14,490 nt of DNA from CAUZEO01 sp963578625 (GTDB taxonomy: Bacteria > Verrucomicrobiota > Kiritimatiellia > SLOV01): the NCBI GenBank assembly GCA_963578625.1, contig CAUZEO010000103.1:1-14490 (forward strand), read 5' to 3'. Position 1 is the first letter of the stretch. Each line of letters opens with the position of its first letter. This document shows positions 5,310 through 12,911 of the stretch, in pieces. The translations under genes and the position numbers were made by a program. The notes below the pieces were generated by a model. The model was not told the origin of the DNA. It did not search any database and was given only the letters and a program-made list of their open reading frames with translations.

Positions 5310-7006
5310 TAGAAAAAGTAATAGAAGACCAGAATTGCCAGCAGCAGAACCGCGACGCGGAGCGCCATGTTGCCGGTGGATTGGCCGGACGACAAGAAGC
5401 CCTGGGGGCCCAGGTATAGGGATAGCGCGTCGATGGCGTAAGAGATCCGCGACCGGGCAAAACGCTCCAGGGATCCGTGGGCTCGACCGACCACCCCCGC
5501 CACGGCGTTGTACACGCCCGGGGCCAGCCGCCGGTAGAACCACTCCACGTCGAGATTGACCGACCGCAATTCGGGCGGATAGATCCCGGATTGTCTCAGC
5601 CATGTGAATGCCAGAGCGGAGAAGAAGAGGATCTGTAGCTGCGTGATGACATGCCCCGTTGTGTAGGGCACATAGTCCACCGGGAACGGCAGCAGGCTGT
5701 ACAGCACCCCGGGAAAGCAACCAATCCCGATACAAAGGGCCGCCGCGATCGTCATGGCCGTCAGCATGTTCCGGGGCGCTTCCGCGCACCGGATGCCCGA
5801 ATCGTGGGCGAAGAAGGCGAAGAACGGAATCTTGATCCCGGCGTGGTGGAACACGCCGGCGGAGGCGAACAGCAGGCCCAGCCACACGAAGTCGTGCCCT
5901 TCATGGAGGGCCGCACTCATCACCATGGACTTGCTCACGAAGCCGCTGAAGAGGGGAAAGGCGGAGATCGAGGCGGCCCCGATGATACAGCAGACGGCGG
6001 TGACCGGCATCGACTTGTAGAGTCCGCCGAGTTCCGAGCCCTTGATGGTGCCGGTCCGGTAGAGGACCGCTCCCATCGACATGAAAAGCAGGCTCTTGTA
6101 AATGATGTGGCAGAAGGCATGCGCCACGGTTCCGTTCAAGGCCAGCGGTGTGCCGATGCCGATACCCACCACCATGAATCCGAGCTGGTTGTTCAGGCTG
6201 TAGGCGAGCACCTTGCGGAGATCGTTTTCGATCACCGCGAAGAAGATAGGGAACAGCGCCATGGTCACGCCAATCGCAATCAGGATTTCCGTGCCGGGGA
6301 ATCCCCGCGCCAGCACGTACACCGCCAGCTTGGTGGTGAAGACGCTCAGGAAGACGGTCCCGGTGACGGTCCCCTCCGGGTAGGCATCCTGAAGCCAGTT
6401 ATGAAGGAGCGGAAAGGCGCACTTGATCCCGAACGCCAGGAAAATCAATACGGTGCCGGGATCGTCCAGCGGACCGAAGTGGTTGAATTCCAGGGAGCCG
6501 GTCTCCCTCAGGCGGAACAGGATCCCTGCAAGCAACAGGACGCCCGAGCCCACCTGGATGATCAGGTAACGCATGCCGGTCCGGTAGGACCGCTCCGTGC
6601 CGCGGGCCCAGATGAGGAAGACCGAGGTGATCGCGGTCAGTTCCCAGAAGACGAACAGGGTGAGCAGGTCCCCGGCGAAAACGGCGCCCAAGGCGCCGGC
6701 CGCGTAGGCCAGGGCAGCGACGTGCTGCACGTTGTCCCGGACGTGGAGGGCGTAAATCAACCCGATCAACATGGCGAGGTGAAAGATGTATCCGAAGAGG
6801 AGGCTGAGCCGGTCGATACGGACGACGGTCAAATCATAGGTTAACAAAGTGATTTGCCACGACGATCCCTCCGGCAGGCCAAGCAGGTGGACGAAACTCA
6901 GCACCGGCAGCATCAACAGGAACAACCCGCGGGCGCGGCCGCGGAACAGCGGAACCAGGAACGCGCCGAGGAGGAGGATGGCAAAGGGAGGCAGGTTACC
7001 GATCAT
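5309..7006 (-). CDS. MrpD/NuoN-like proton-translocating antiporter subunit (third copy)
   Basis: 565 residues, about 14 membrane helices of the NuoL/M/N (Proton_antipo_M) family, plus a C-terminal extension. The proton-path residues are present: Glu122 in VFWELTAITSV, Lys195 in FGIKCAFPLLHNWL, Lys226 in FTTKLAVYVLARG, a His in GTVAHAFCHIIYKSLLF with Lys304, and Lys359 in SGFVSKSM. The TM8 pattern is of MrpD type. After about residue 480 there is an extra segment with DVEWFYRR (486-493) and a final hydrophobic helix (about 548-565), making it longer than an ordinary MrpD of about 490 residues. The start ATG at 7006 has GGAGGAGG 6 nt upstream and overlaps the preceding small gene by 11 nt. The stop overlaps the atpZ start. 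Confidence 0.9.
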   Translation of the reverse strand: MIGNLPPFAILLLGAFLVPLFRGRARGLFLLMLPVLSFVHLLGLPEGSSWQITLLTYDLTVVRIDRLSLLFGYIFHLAMLIGLIYALHVRDNVQHVAALAYAAGALGAVFAGDLLTLFVFWELTAITSVFLIWARGTERSYRTGMRYLIIQVGSGVLLLAGILFRLRETGSLEFNHFGPLDDPGTVLIFLAFGIKCAFPLLHNWLQDAYPEGTVTGTVFLSVFTTKLAVYVLARGFPGTEILIAIGVTMALFPIFFAVIENDLRKVLAYSLNNQLGFMVVGIGIGTPLALNGTVAHAFCHIIYKSLLFMSMGAVLYRTGTIKGSELGGLYKSMPVTAVCCIIGAASISAFPLFSGFVSKSMVMSAALHEGHDFVWLGLLFASAGVFHHAGIKIPFFAFFAHDSGIRCAEAPRNMLTAMTIAAALCIGIGCFPGVLYSLLPFPVDYVPYTTGHVITQLQILFFSALAFTWLRQSGIYPPELRSVNLDVEWFYRRLAPGVYNAVAGVVGRAHGSLERFARSRISYAIDALSLYLGPQGFLSSGQSTGNMALRVAVLLLAILVFYYFF

Positions 7007-7277
7007 AATAATCCTCCTCCCGCATCAGCACCTTGCGCATCTGCTTGGTGATCACGACCAGCAACACGCAGGCGACGAAACCGTAGATCGCATAGAACCC
7101 CGGCCAGCCTTCCCAACTGCGTTCGACGTGGCGAAAGTGGCCCGCGTGCGTCGCGCGAAGCGCAAAATCGACGATATCGACCAGGAACAAAGCAATGCAG
7201 ACTCCGAAAAACACGCGGAGCAACCGCTTCACGTTTTTTGGGTCGTCGAATAGAAACTGTTTAACCTTTTTCTCCAT
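6996..7277 (-). CDS. Small two-helix membrane protein of unknown function, inside the mrp cluster
   Basis: 93 residues. A basic N-terminus (MEKKVKQFLFDDPKNVKRLL) is followed by a membrane helix (about 22-39, RVFFGVCIALFLVDIVDF), a loop with three His (ATHAGHFRHVERSWEGWPGF), a second helix (about 61-78, YAIYGFVACVLLVVI), and a charged tail ending REEDYYDR. It is not one of the classical Mrp A-G subunits and I assign no function. It starts 5 nt after the preceding antiporter gene and overlaps the next by 11 nt, so it is made together with them and is probably an accessory subunit of the complex. The GGAGGAGG that serves the next gene is inside its last codons. Confidence 0.75.
   Translation of the reverse strand: MEKKVKQFLFDDPKNVKRLLRVFFGVCIALFLVDIVDFALRATHAGHFRHVERSWEGWPGFYAIYGFVACVLLVVITKQMRKVLMREEDYYDR
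7013..7020 (-). promoter_or_regulatory. Strong ribosome binding site GGAGGAGG
   Basis: It sits 6 nt before the ATG at 7006 and also encodes Glu-Glu-Asp of the overlapping small protein. It fixes the start of the third MrpD-like gene. Confidence 0.8.
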
Positions 7278-7282
7278 TACAA

Positions 7283-8737
7283 TTATTCCGCAACGATCGG
7301 CAGGAGCAGACGATATATGCTTCCGGCATAGAAAAAGAGCATCACGCTCCCCGCCGCGGTCAGGCAAAGAGGGACCAGGCAGAGGATCGGCGCTTCCTTC
7401 AGGGTCGGCGGCGGCGCGTCGTCCGGCGGCGGCGCGAAAAAGCCGCGGATGACGACCGGAAAAAGGTAGGCGATGTTGAGCAGGGAACTCACCATCAGGA
7501 CGGCGATCATGATGTATTGCCCTGCGTCGGCCGCGCCCAGCATCAGGTGCCACTTGCTCCAGGAGCCGCCCAGGGGCGGGATGCCGATGATACTCAGGGA
7601 CGCCACCCCGAATGCCGCGAAGGTGAAAGGCATGGTGCGGCCCAATCCGTCCAACTCGCTGACCAGGGTCTTGTGCGTGGTCACGTAGATTGCGCCGGCG
7701 CAGAAAAAGAGGGTAATCTTGCCCACGGCGTGCATGGCGATGTGCATCCCACCGCCGAGTACGCCCATGGAGCTGGCGAGCATCGCGCCGAGCACGATGT
7801 AGGAGAGCTGGCTGATGGTGGAATAGGCCAGTCGCGCCTTCAGATTATCCTTAGCCAGCGCGATCAGCGATGCGGTAACGATGGTGAATGCCGCCACGTA
7901 CATGGGCACCACGCCCGCCCCGGAATCGCGGAGCAGATCAATCCCGAAAACGTATACCGCGATTTTCACCACGCTGAATACACCCGCTTTGACCACCGCC
8001 ACCGCGTGGAGGAGCGCGCTAACCGGCGTTGGGGCTACCATGGCAGCCGGAAGCCACCGGTGAAACGGCATCAGGGCCGCCTTCCCGATGCCGAAAACGT
8101 AGAGCAACATCAGGACGCAGATGAACGTGTCCGATGCGGTGCCCGCCAGGATGCCGCCGTCTTTGAATTCGAGCGTTCCCGCTACCGCATAGGTGCCGAT
8201 GATGGCGAACAGGAGGAACCCGATGGAGGTGGTCAGCAGGATGCCCAGGTACACTCGGCCGGCTTTGCGTGCGTCCTCGGAGCCATGGTGAGTGACCAGC
8301 GGATAGGTGGACAGCGTCAGGACCTCGTAAAAGACGAAGAGGGTGATGAGGTTGCCGGCGGTGGCGACGCCCATGGCAGCGCCGATGGCGATCGCGAAGC
8401 AGGTGAAGAAACGTGTCTGATGGTCTTCCTTGTGGGCCCGCATGTAGCCGAAGGAGTAAAAGCTGGTCACGATCCACAGGCCCGAGGCGACAACCGCGAA
8501 CAGAAAACCGAGCGGCTCCAGCCGCAGAACCAGGCCGAAACTCGACGCCAGGATGATTTCCGGCCTGTCCCCACTGCTGATCGCCGGTGCGATGGTGCCG
8601 ACGAGGGCGAACAGGATCACGCCGCCCAGAACGGTGAGTGCGTCCCGGAGATTCGGTCGCGATCCGGTTAGAGCAATTGCCACTGCCGAAAGGAACGGAA
8701 CGGCCAGGATGCAAACCAGGGTTGCCTCCGTGCTCAT
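7283..8737 (-). CDS. MrpD/NuoL-like antiporter subunit resembling the N-terminal half of MrpA
   Basis: 484 residues and about 14 membrane helices of the Proton_antipo_M family. Charged membrane residues in their usual places are Glu138 (VFYEVLTLSTYPL), Lys219 (FGIGKAALMPFHRWLP), Lys250, Lys340 and Lys395 (GSWSKWHLM). The TM7-8 segment reads PTPVSALLHA...VKAGVF, the form found in NuoL and in the N-terminal half of MrpA, unlike the MrpD form in the neighbour genes. I infer that it supplies the NuoL-like part of a split MrpA, whose C-terminal domain is the separate gene at 11034-11594. The ATG at 8737 overlaps the preceding stop as ATGA, a sign of translational coupling. Confidence 0.88.
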   Translation of the reverse strand: MSTEATLVCILAVPFLSAVAIALTGSRPNLRDALTVLGGVILFALVGTIAPAISSGDRPEIILASSFGLVLRLEPLGFLFAVVASGLWIVTSFYSFGYMRAHKEDHQTRFFTCFAIAIGAAMGVATAGNLITLFVFYEVLTLSTYPLVTHHGSEDARKAGRVYLGILLTTSIGFLLFAIIGTYAVAGTLEFKDGGILAGTASDTFICVLMLLYVFGIGKAALMPFHRWLPAAMVAPTPVSALLHAVAVVKAGVFSVVKIAVYVFGIDLLRDSGAGVVPMYVAAFTIVTASLIALAKDNLKARLAYSTISQLSYIVLGAMLASSMGVLGGGMHIAMHAVGKITLFFCAGAIYVTTHKTLVSELDGLGRTMPFTFAAFGVASLSIIGIPPLGGSWSKWHLMLGAADAGQYIMIAVLMVSSLLNIAYLFPVVIRGFFAPPPDDAPPPTLKEAPILCLVPLCLTAAGSVMLFFYAGSIYRLLLPIVAE

Positions 8738-10212
8738 GGTGATACCCCGAGGAGCGTTTCGGCCGCGCGGATGGCAAACGTGACGGGGATTCTGTCGAAT
8801 ATCCCGAAATAGACCGTGGCTCCCAGCATGATCCAGGTGGGGACCAGGAGCCATGCGGGGGCCTCCTTTTTGGGCGAATCTTCGGGTGGATCGCAGAAGT
8901 AAGCGACCTCTACGACGCGCCAGACGTACACCACCGACAAGAGCGATCCGACCAGGATCAGAACCACCACCACCCACAATTGCTCCTGGATTGCAGCCAG
9001 CACGAGATACCATTTGCTGATGAATCCGGCAGTCAGGGGGACGCCGATGAGATTCATGCCGCCAAGAACGAAGGCGGCGGTAGTCAGCGGCATGGTACGT
9101 CCCACGCCGCGAAGATCCTTCAATTCAACCGAGCCCAGGCGGTAGAAGATGCAACCCATCACGAGGAAGAGTCCGCCCTTCATCAGTGCGTGATTGAACA
9201 TGTGCACAATGCTGCCGGTCAGCCCGGTGACGGTGGCAAGGCTGAGCCCGACGGCCATATAGCCGATCTGGGCTACGCTGGAATAGGCGAGAAGCCGTTT
9301 CACGTTGGTTTGAAAAATCGCAATGACGGTGCCGATCAGGGCGCCGGCCAGGCCCAGGAGGAGCAGAATATATTGCAGCCCCAGCGGGCCAAAGAAAACG
9401 AAGTCGGCCCCGAATACCGAAAAGATAATGCGGGCGAAGAGGTAGAAGGAGACCTTTGTCGCGGTAGAAGCGATGAAAGCGCTCACGATCGAAGGCGCGT
9501 AGGTGTATGCATTGGGCAGCCAGGAATGCAGGGGGAACAGGGCCATCTTCAAGCTGACCCCGACGGTAAGGAACCCAAAGGCGGCCAGGACCGTTCGGGT
9601 GCCCTCCACTTCGTCGAGACGAACCAGGAGGTCGGCCATGTTGAGCGTACCCGTCATCATGTACACCAGCCCGATGCCGATGAGAATGAACGTGCTCCCG
9701 ATCGTTCCCATGATGAGGTACCGGTAGGCCGATGTGAGGGCGCGGCGCGTGTGGCCCATGCTGATGAGGGCATAGGTCGAGAGAGAGGAAATTTCCAGAA
9801 ACACGAAGACGTTGAACAGGTCCCCGGTGATGGTGATTCCCAGAAGGCCTGCCATGCAGAGCAGGAAGAGCGCGAATACGAGATATCGCTTGTCGGGATG
9901 GATCTCCCTCACCACGGAGTGGGGGGCATACAGCAGCACGATCGATGCGTTGGCCGAGACGATCAGGAGGACGAATGCGTTGAAGGCATCTACGTGGTAC
10001 TCGATCCCCCACGGAGCGGCCCATCCGCCCATGGCATAGGATACGTCTCCATTCACAAGCACGACGACGGCCAGCCGAATGGACAGGATGAAAGCCGACC
10101 AGGCGACGATAACGCTCCACGCCCACACGACCCGGTGATTCCGAAGCAAAATGCAGACCGGTGCCGCAAGAAGGGGGAGGATGACCACCAGGATGGGCAG
10201 GTTTTCGAGCAT
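8734..10212 (-). CDS. mrpD: Na+/H+ antiporter subunit D (MrpD/MnhD)
   Basis: 492 residues, the normal MrpD length, with about 14 membrane helices. Proton-path residues known from MrpD are present: Glu140 (FVFLEISSLSTYALI), Lys222 (VGVSLKMALFPLHSWLPNAY), Lys253 (ASTATKVSFYLFAR), a His/Lys pair in HMFNHALMKGGLF and Lys400 (AGFISKWYLV). MrpD drives proton translocation in the cytoplasmic membrane in exchange for Na+ or K+. The ATG at 10212 overlaps the mrpC stop by one base (TAATG). Its own stop overlaps the next gene as ATGA. Confidence 0.94.
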   Translation of the reverse strand: MLENLPILVVILPLLAAPVCILLRNHRVVWAWSVIVAWSAFILSIRLAVVVLVNGDVSYAMGGWAAPWGIEYHVDAFNAFVLLIVSANASIVLLYAPHSVVREIHPDKRYLVFALFLLCMAGLLGITITGDLFNVFVFLEISSLSTYALISMGHTRRALTSAYRYLIMGTIGSTFILIGIGLVYMMTGTLNMADLLVRLDEVEGTRTVLAAFGFLTVGVSLKMALFPLHSWLPNAYTYAPSIVSAFIASTATKVSFYLFARIIFSVFGADFVFFGPLGLQYILLLLGLAGALIGTVIAIFQTNVKRLLAYSSVAQIGYMAVGLSLATVTGLTGSIVHMFNHALMKGGLFLVMGCIFYRLGSVELKDLRGVGRTMPLTTAAFVLGGMNLIGVPLTAGFISKWYLVLAAIQEQLWVVVVLILVGSLLSVVYVWRVVEVAYFCDPPEDSPKKEAPAWLLVPTWIMLGATVYFGIFDRIPVTFAIRAAETLLGVSP

Positions 10213-10565
10213 TATGCTTCGTCGTCCAACTGGGATATTTCGTCCTCTTCCACGGTGCCGTAGGCCTCCTCAATTCGGGTGACCAGGGCCAGCCCGAGCG
10301 CGAGAGTCGCGACGCCGACCACGATGGCTGTCAGGATCAGGACATGGGGAAGCGGATTGCTGTAGACCGAGAAGTCGGGGTCGTAAATGGGCGCAGTGCC
10401 CCCGTGGACCTTGCCCATGCTGATGTAGAGCATGAATACGGAGACTTGAAAAATATTCAGACCAATCAGTTTTTTGATCAGGTTGCCGCGGGTGATGAGG
10501 GCGTAAAATCCGGTCATCATCAGGACGATGACAATCCAGTAATTGTAGAGGCCCAGCGCGTTCAC
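10212..10565 (-). CDS. mrpC: Na+/H+ antiporter subunit C (MrpC/MnhC, NuoK-like)
   Basis: 117 residues with three membrane helices. NLIKKLIGLNIFQVSVFMLY (28-47) and LPHVLILTAIVVGVATLALG (72-91) match the MrpC/NuoK pattern. The tail is acidic (EEDEISQLDDEA). It starts with GTG at 10565-10563, overlapping the mrpB TGA as GTGA, with GGGAG a short distance upstream. The frame is open farther upstream, but that part has no membrane pattern and lies within mrpB. Confidence 0.93.
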   Translation of the reverse strand: MNALGLYNYWIVIVLMMTGFYALITRGNLIKKLIGLNIFQVSVFMLYISMGKVHGGTAPIYDPDFSVYSNPLPHVLILTAIVVGVATLALGLALVTRIEEAYGTVEEDEISQLDDEA

Positions 10566-11005
10566 CGGTGACGCTCCCTCTTTGCGAACGCGAAGAAAAT
10601 CGTCGTCATGGCGGCCGTTACCGTGAGGCCGACGCCAAGCTCGATCAGGAGAATACCGAGATGCTGGCCGTGCTGCGGATGATGCGGATCGGAAGAAAGA
10701 AGATTGTAATCGAGAAAATTCCCACCCTTCAGCATGCACACGACTCCCACGCCTCCATACAGCAGTAGACCGACCGCCAGGTGGATTTGGAGACTCTCCA
10801 GGGGGACCGCTTTTTCAGCCTTTTCCAGACTGAAAACGAGGGCGTAGAGGATGATGGCGGCGGCGAAAATCACGCCTGCCTGGAACCCGCCGCCCGGCCC
10901 GTAATCGCCGTGGAATTGCACGTACAGGGCGAACAGCAATATCAGCGGAATCAGAATCTTCGAAATGACACGCAGGACCATGTGTTGCGTCATGACGCGT
11001 TGCAT
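10562..11005 (-). CDS. mrpB: Na+/H+ antiporter subunit B (MrpB/MnhB)
   Basis: 147 residues with four membrane helices. HGDYGPGGGFQAGVIFAA (32-49) is the hallmark of MnhB proteins. A second conserved stretch, GQHLGILLIELGVGLTVTAA (113-132), precedes the last helix. The start ATG at 11005 is fixed by GGAGG 8 nt upstream (11014-11018). The gap to the preceding gene is 28 nt, one of the widest inside the mrp cluster. Confidence 0.94.
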   Translation of the reverse strand: MQRVMTQHMVLRVISKILIPLILLFALYVQFHGDYGPGGGFQAGVIFAAAIILYALVFSLEKAEKAVPLESLQIHLAVGLLLYGGVGVVCMLKGGNFLDYNLLSSDPHHPQHGQHLGILLIELGVGLTVTAAMTTIFFAFAKRERHR

Positions 11006-11013
11006 CGGAAAAT

Positions 11014-11018
11014 CCTCC
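11014..11018 (-). promoter_or_regulatory. Ribosome binding site GGAGG for mrpB
   Basis: It lies 8 nt before the ATG at 11005 and rules out the longer open frame upstream as the true start. Confidence 0.75.
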
Positions 11019-11033
11019 GGATTGGGTCTTTCG

Positions 11034-11594
11034 TCATTCGTCACTTTCCTTGCTGCCCAATTCGTCTTCTTTTCTTGGAGTCTGCATGAGGAGAAGAACC
11101 CCGACCGTCGCGGTGAAAATGACCGCCACCTCCCCGAGCGTGTCGAAGCCTCGATAGCTTGCAAGGATGGAGGTAACCATGTTTGGGACGCCGATTTCGC
11201 CGTGCTCGCCCGCGGATTTTTCCATATAGCGAGGGGCCACATGATGATGGATGGGCGCGTCCGGGTCGCCGTAATGCGGCATATCGAGGGTACTGAACAC
11301 CAGCGCTCCACCGGTGATCAATACCACGAGAAACGGAATCTTCTGAAAGTTGGCGCCCTTGTCTTTGGCCCGGCTGACCGTAAGGTTTAAGGTCGCCAGC
11401 AGCAGGATCGTCGATATTCCCGCACCGACGGCTGCTTCCGTGATGGCGACATCGACGGCATCCATCAGGACGAACAGGGTTGCGGAGAGCAGGCTGAAAA
11501 TCCCGGACAACATGACTGCCGCGAACAGGTCCCGAAGCAAGATGATTGAAATGGCGGTCGCGGCCAGAAGCGTAAACAGCATGATTTCGATCAA
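11034..11594 (-). CDS. Stand-alone MrpA C-terminal domain (DUF4040 plus MbhE-like)
   Basis: 186 residues, five to six membrane helices. The first half, with LRDLFAAVMLSGIFSLLSA and AVDVAITEAAVGAGIS (Glu53), is a DUF4040 (MbhD) domain. The second half, ending RGFDTLGEVAVIFTATVGVL (148-167, Glu155), matches the MbhE or final MrpA segment. In most Mrp operons these form the C-terminal end of an 800-residue MrpA; here they are a separate gene placed after mrpG, as in Mbh/Mbx-type clusters. The linker has HYGDPDAPIHHH, a His-rich loop. The start is taken as TTG at 11594, overlapping the mrpG TGA as TTGA; ATG at 11582 is possible. AGGAG lies 14 nt before the TTG. Confidence 0.9.
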   Translation of the reverse strand: MIEIMLFTLLAATAISIILLRDLFAAVMLSGIFSLLSATLFVLMDAVDVAITEAAVGAGISTILLLATLNLTVSRAKDKGANFQKIPFLVVLITGGALVFSTLDMPHYGDPDAPIHHHVAPRYMEKSAGEHGEIGVPNMVTSILASYRGFDTLGEVAVIFTATVGVLLLMQTPRKEDELGSKESDE

Positions 11595-11983
11595 TCCGAT
11601 GGTGTCGACTCCTCTCCGCCCGTGGTGGGCGGTCTCTCAATGACAAGGGTTTCTTCCCGCAGTGACTCGTCAAATTGCTTCCTGTCAACGCGAGGCGTCA
11701 GGCCATGAGACAGCGCGGCACGCGCGAGCGCATATCCAGACGTAGGCGACGTAAACCACAGAATCGCGATCACGATGACTAGTTTCGACAGGACCAGGGT
11801 CTCGTTGGTTTGCAGCATGAGCCCGATCAGGATGCAGCCTGCTCCCAGGGTGTCGGTGACCCCGGATGCATGGGTGCGAGTGAAGAAATCGGGCAACCGG
11901 AGGATTCCAATGCCCCCGACCAGGCAGAAAAATGCGCCGGTCAGCAGCAGGATCCAGGTCAGGATGTCAAGAAGGAGTCCCAT
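11591..11983 (-). CDS. mrpG: Na+/H+ antiporter subunit G (MrpG/MnhG)
   Basis: 130 residues. Three membrane helices are arranged around the conserved motif ILRLPDFFTRTHASGVTDTLG (about 27-47), diagnostic for MnhG. A hydrophilic C-terminal tail of about 35 residues (VDRKQFDESLREETL onward) is longer than in many homologues. The ATG at 11983 lies 7 nt after the mrpF stop. A frame open to 12061 adds only hydrophilic residues overlapping mrpF and is not used. Confidence 0.93.
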   Translation of the reverse strand: MGLLLDILTWILLLTGAFFCLVGGIGILRLPDFFTRTHASGVTDTLGAGCILIGLMLQTNETLVLSKLVIVIAILWFTSPTSGYALARAALSHGLTPRVDRKQFDESLREETLVIERPPTTGGEESTPSD

Positions 11984-11990
11984 GACACGT

Positions 11991-12299
11991 TCAGCGAGAT
12001 ACCCTTTCGTCTTCGACTTCCAATTCGATTTCGGATTTGTCTGCGTTTCCGTACCGGACAAATTTCAAAACCGCGATAATCGAAATGAAGCTAAGCAGTG
12101 CGTACAGCACGGCGAGATCGAGAAAATCGGGACGACCGGTCAGAAACCCCAACACGGCGATCAGCAGGACCGTTTTCGTTGCAAACATGTTGGCGGCAAC
12201 AATGCGGTCGAACACCGTCGGGCCCGCAAACGCACGCACGAGCGAAAGCAGCATGGTGAGCATGATTACCGCGGTGGCTATGGTATACGCGGCATGCAT
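11991..12299 (-). CDS. mrpF: Na+/H+ antiporter subunit F (MrpF/MnhF)
   Basis: 102 residues, three membrane helices. AGPTVFDRIVAANMFATKTV (25-44) and GRPDFLDLAVLYALLSFIS (55-73) are the conserved MrpF segments. The C-terminus is acidic. The ATG follows the mrpE TAA with no base between. Subunits E, F and G occur together in nearly all Mrp complexes and are needed for stable assembly. Confidence 0.94.
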   Translation of the reverse strand: MHAAYTIATAVIMLTMLLSLVRAFAGPTVFDRIVAANMFATKTVLLIAVLGFLTGRPDFLDLAVLYALLSFISIIAVLKFVRYGNADKSEIELEVEDERVSR

Positions 12300-12776
12300 T
12301 TAAGGATCCCGGCTCAGGTTTGTGACCCGTCTTTCCATTTCTCCCTCCCCCAGCGTTCTCGCCCCGTCCTCCGACAACGCATGCACGAGGATGGCATTGC
12401 CCCGCACCCGCATAGCCAGCGTGCCCGGGGTAAGGGTAATGGAGTTGGCGTATATGACCCGCTTTAGTTCGGATTCCTGGGGCGCGGGCACGATCACCAC
12501 CGTGGGGGAGATGGGTAGTGACGGACTGAGGATCCGCCGCGCGACATCGATATTGGACTTCACGATCTCCAGGATCAGCCAGGGGATGTACGTGATAAGC
12601 CCGGGCGCGATATGAAAAAACACGCTCTCCTTATCGATGATATCCATGCGGCGGCAGACCCATAGCACCAGAAAGCAGGAAAGGACGCCGAGACCAATGA
12701 GCAAGGGCGTGTAGTGGCCTGAAAGGACGAGCCATGATGCGAAGAGAACCAACAACAATAGGATCGAGTGCCTCAA
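12300..12776 (-). CDS. mrpE: Na+/H+ antiporter subunit E (MrpE/MnhE), first gene of the cluster
   Basis: 158 residues. Two N-terminal membrane helices are followed by a third region near ITYIPWLILEIVKSNIDVAR and a cytoplasmic domain with YANSITLTPGT (109-119), the signature of the MnhE family. The start is TTG at 12776-12774, supported by a strong GGAGG 9 nt upstream (12786-12790). The gene opens the antiporter cluster, and 135 nt separate it from the DUF924 gene. Confidence 0.94.
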   Translation of the reverse strand: MRHSILLLLVLFASWLVLSGHYTPLLIGLGVLSCFLVLWVCRRMDIIDKESVFFHIAPGLITYIPWLILEIVKSNIDVARRILSPSLPISPTVVIVPAPQESELKRVIYANSITLTPGTLAMRVRGNAILVHALSEDGARTLGEGEMERRVTNLSRDP

Positions 12777-12785
12777 CTCTCGGAA

Positions 12786-12790
12786 CCTCC
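12786..12790 (-). promoter_or_regulatory. Ribosome binding site GGAGG for mrpE (TTG start)
   Basis: It sits 9 nt before the TTG. With no nearby in-frame ATG, it makes TTG the most likely start of mrpE. Confidence 0.7.
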
Positions 12791-12911
12791 CTCACGCGCA
12801 AAGCGTATTCAACGAAGCCCGGAACATACTGCCGGTGCGGATGCGTGTCGACCTGAAAATAGCCATGACCTTCCGGCGGACGTTGGGCCGTGAAGATGTT
12901 CGGGTCAGACC

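Noticed and set aside
5651..10263. Long plus-strand open frames opposite the three MrpD-like genes (e.g. 5651-6844, 7517-8671, 8980-10263)
   Set aside because: All lie opposite well-supported membrane proteins and read as the same low-quality hydrophilic composition. They are high-GC shadows.
5309..12776. Membrane-bound hydrogenase (Mbh/Ech-type) cluster
   Set aside because: The antiporter gene order resembles the Mbh antiporter half, but no NiFe hydrogenase or iron-sulfur subunit is present in the window.
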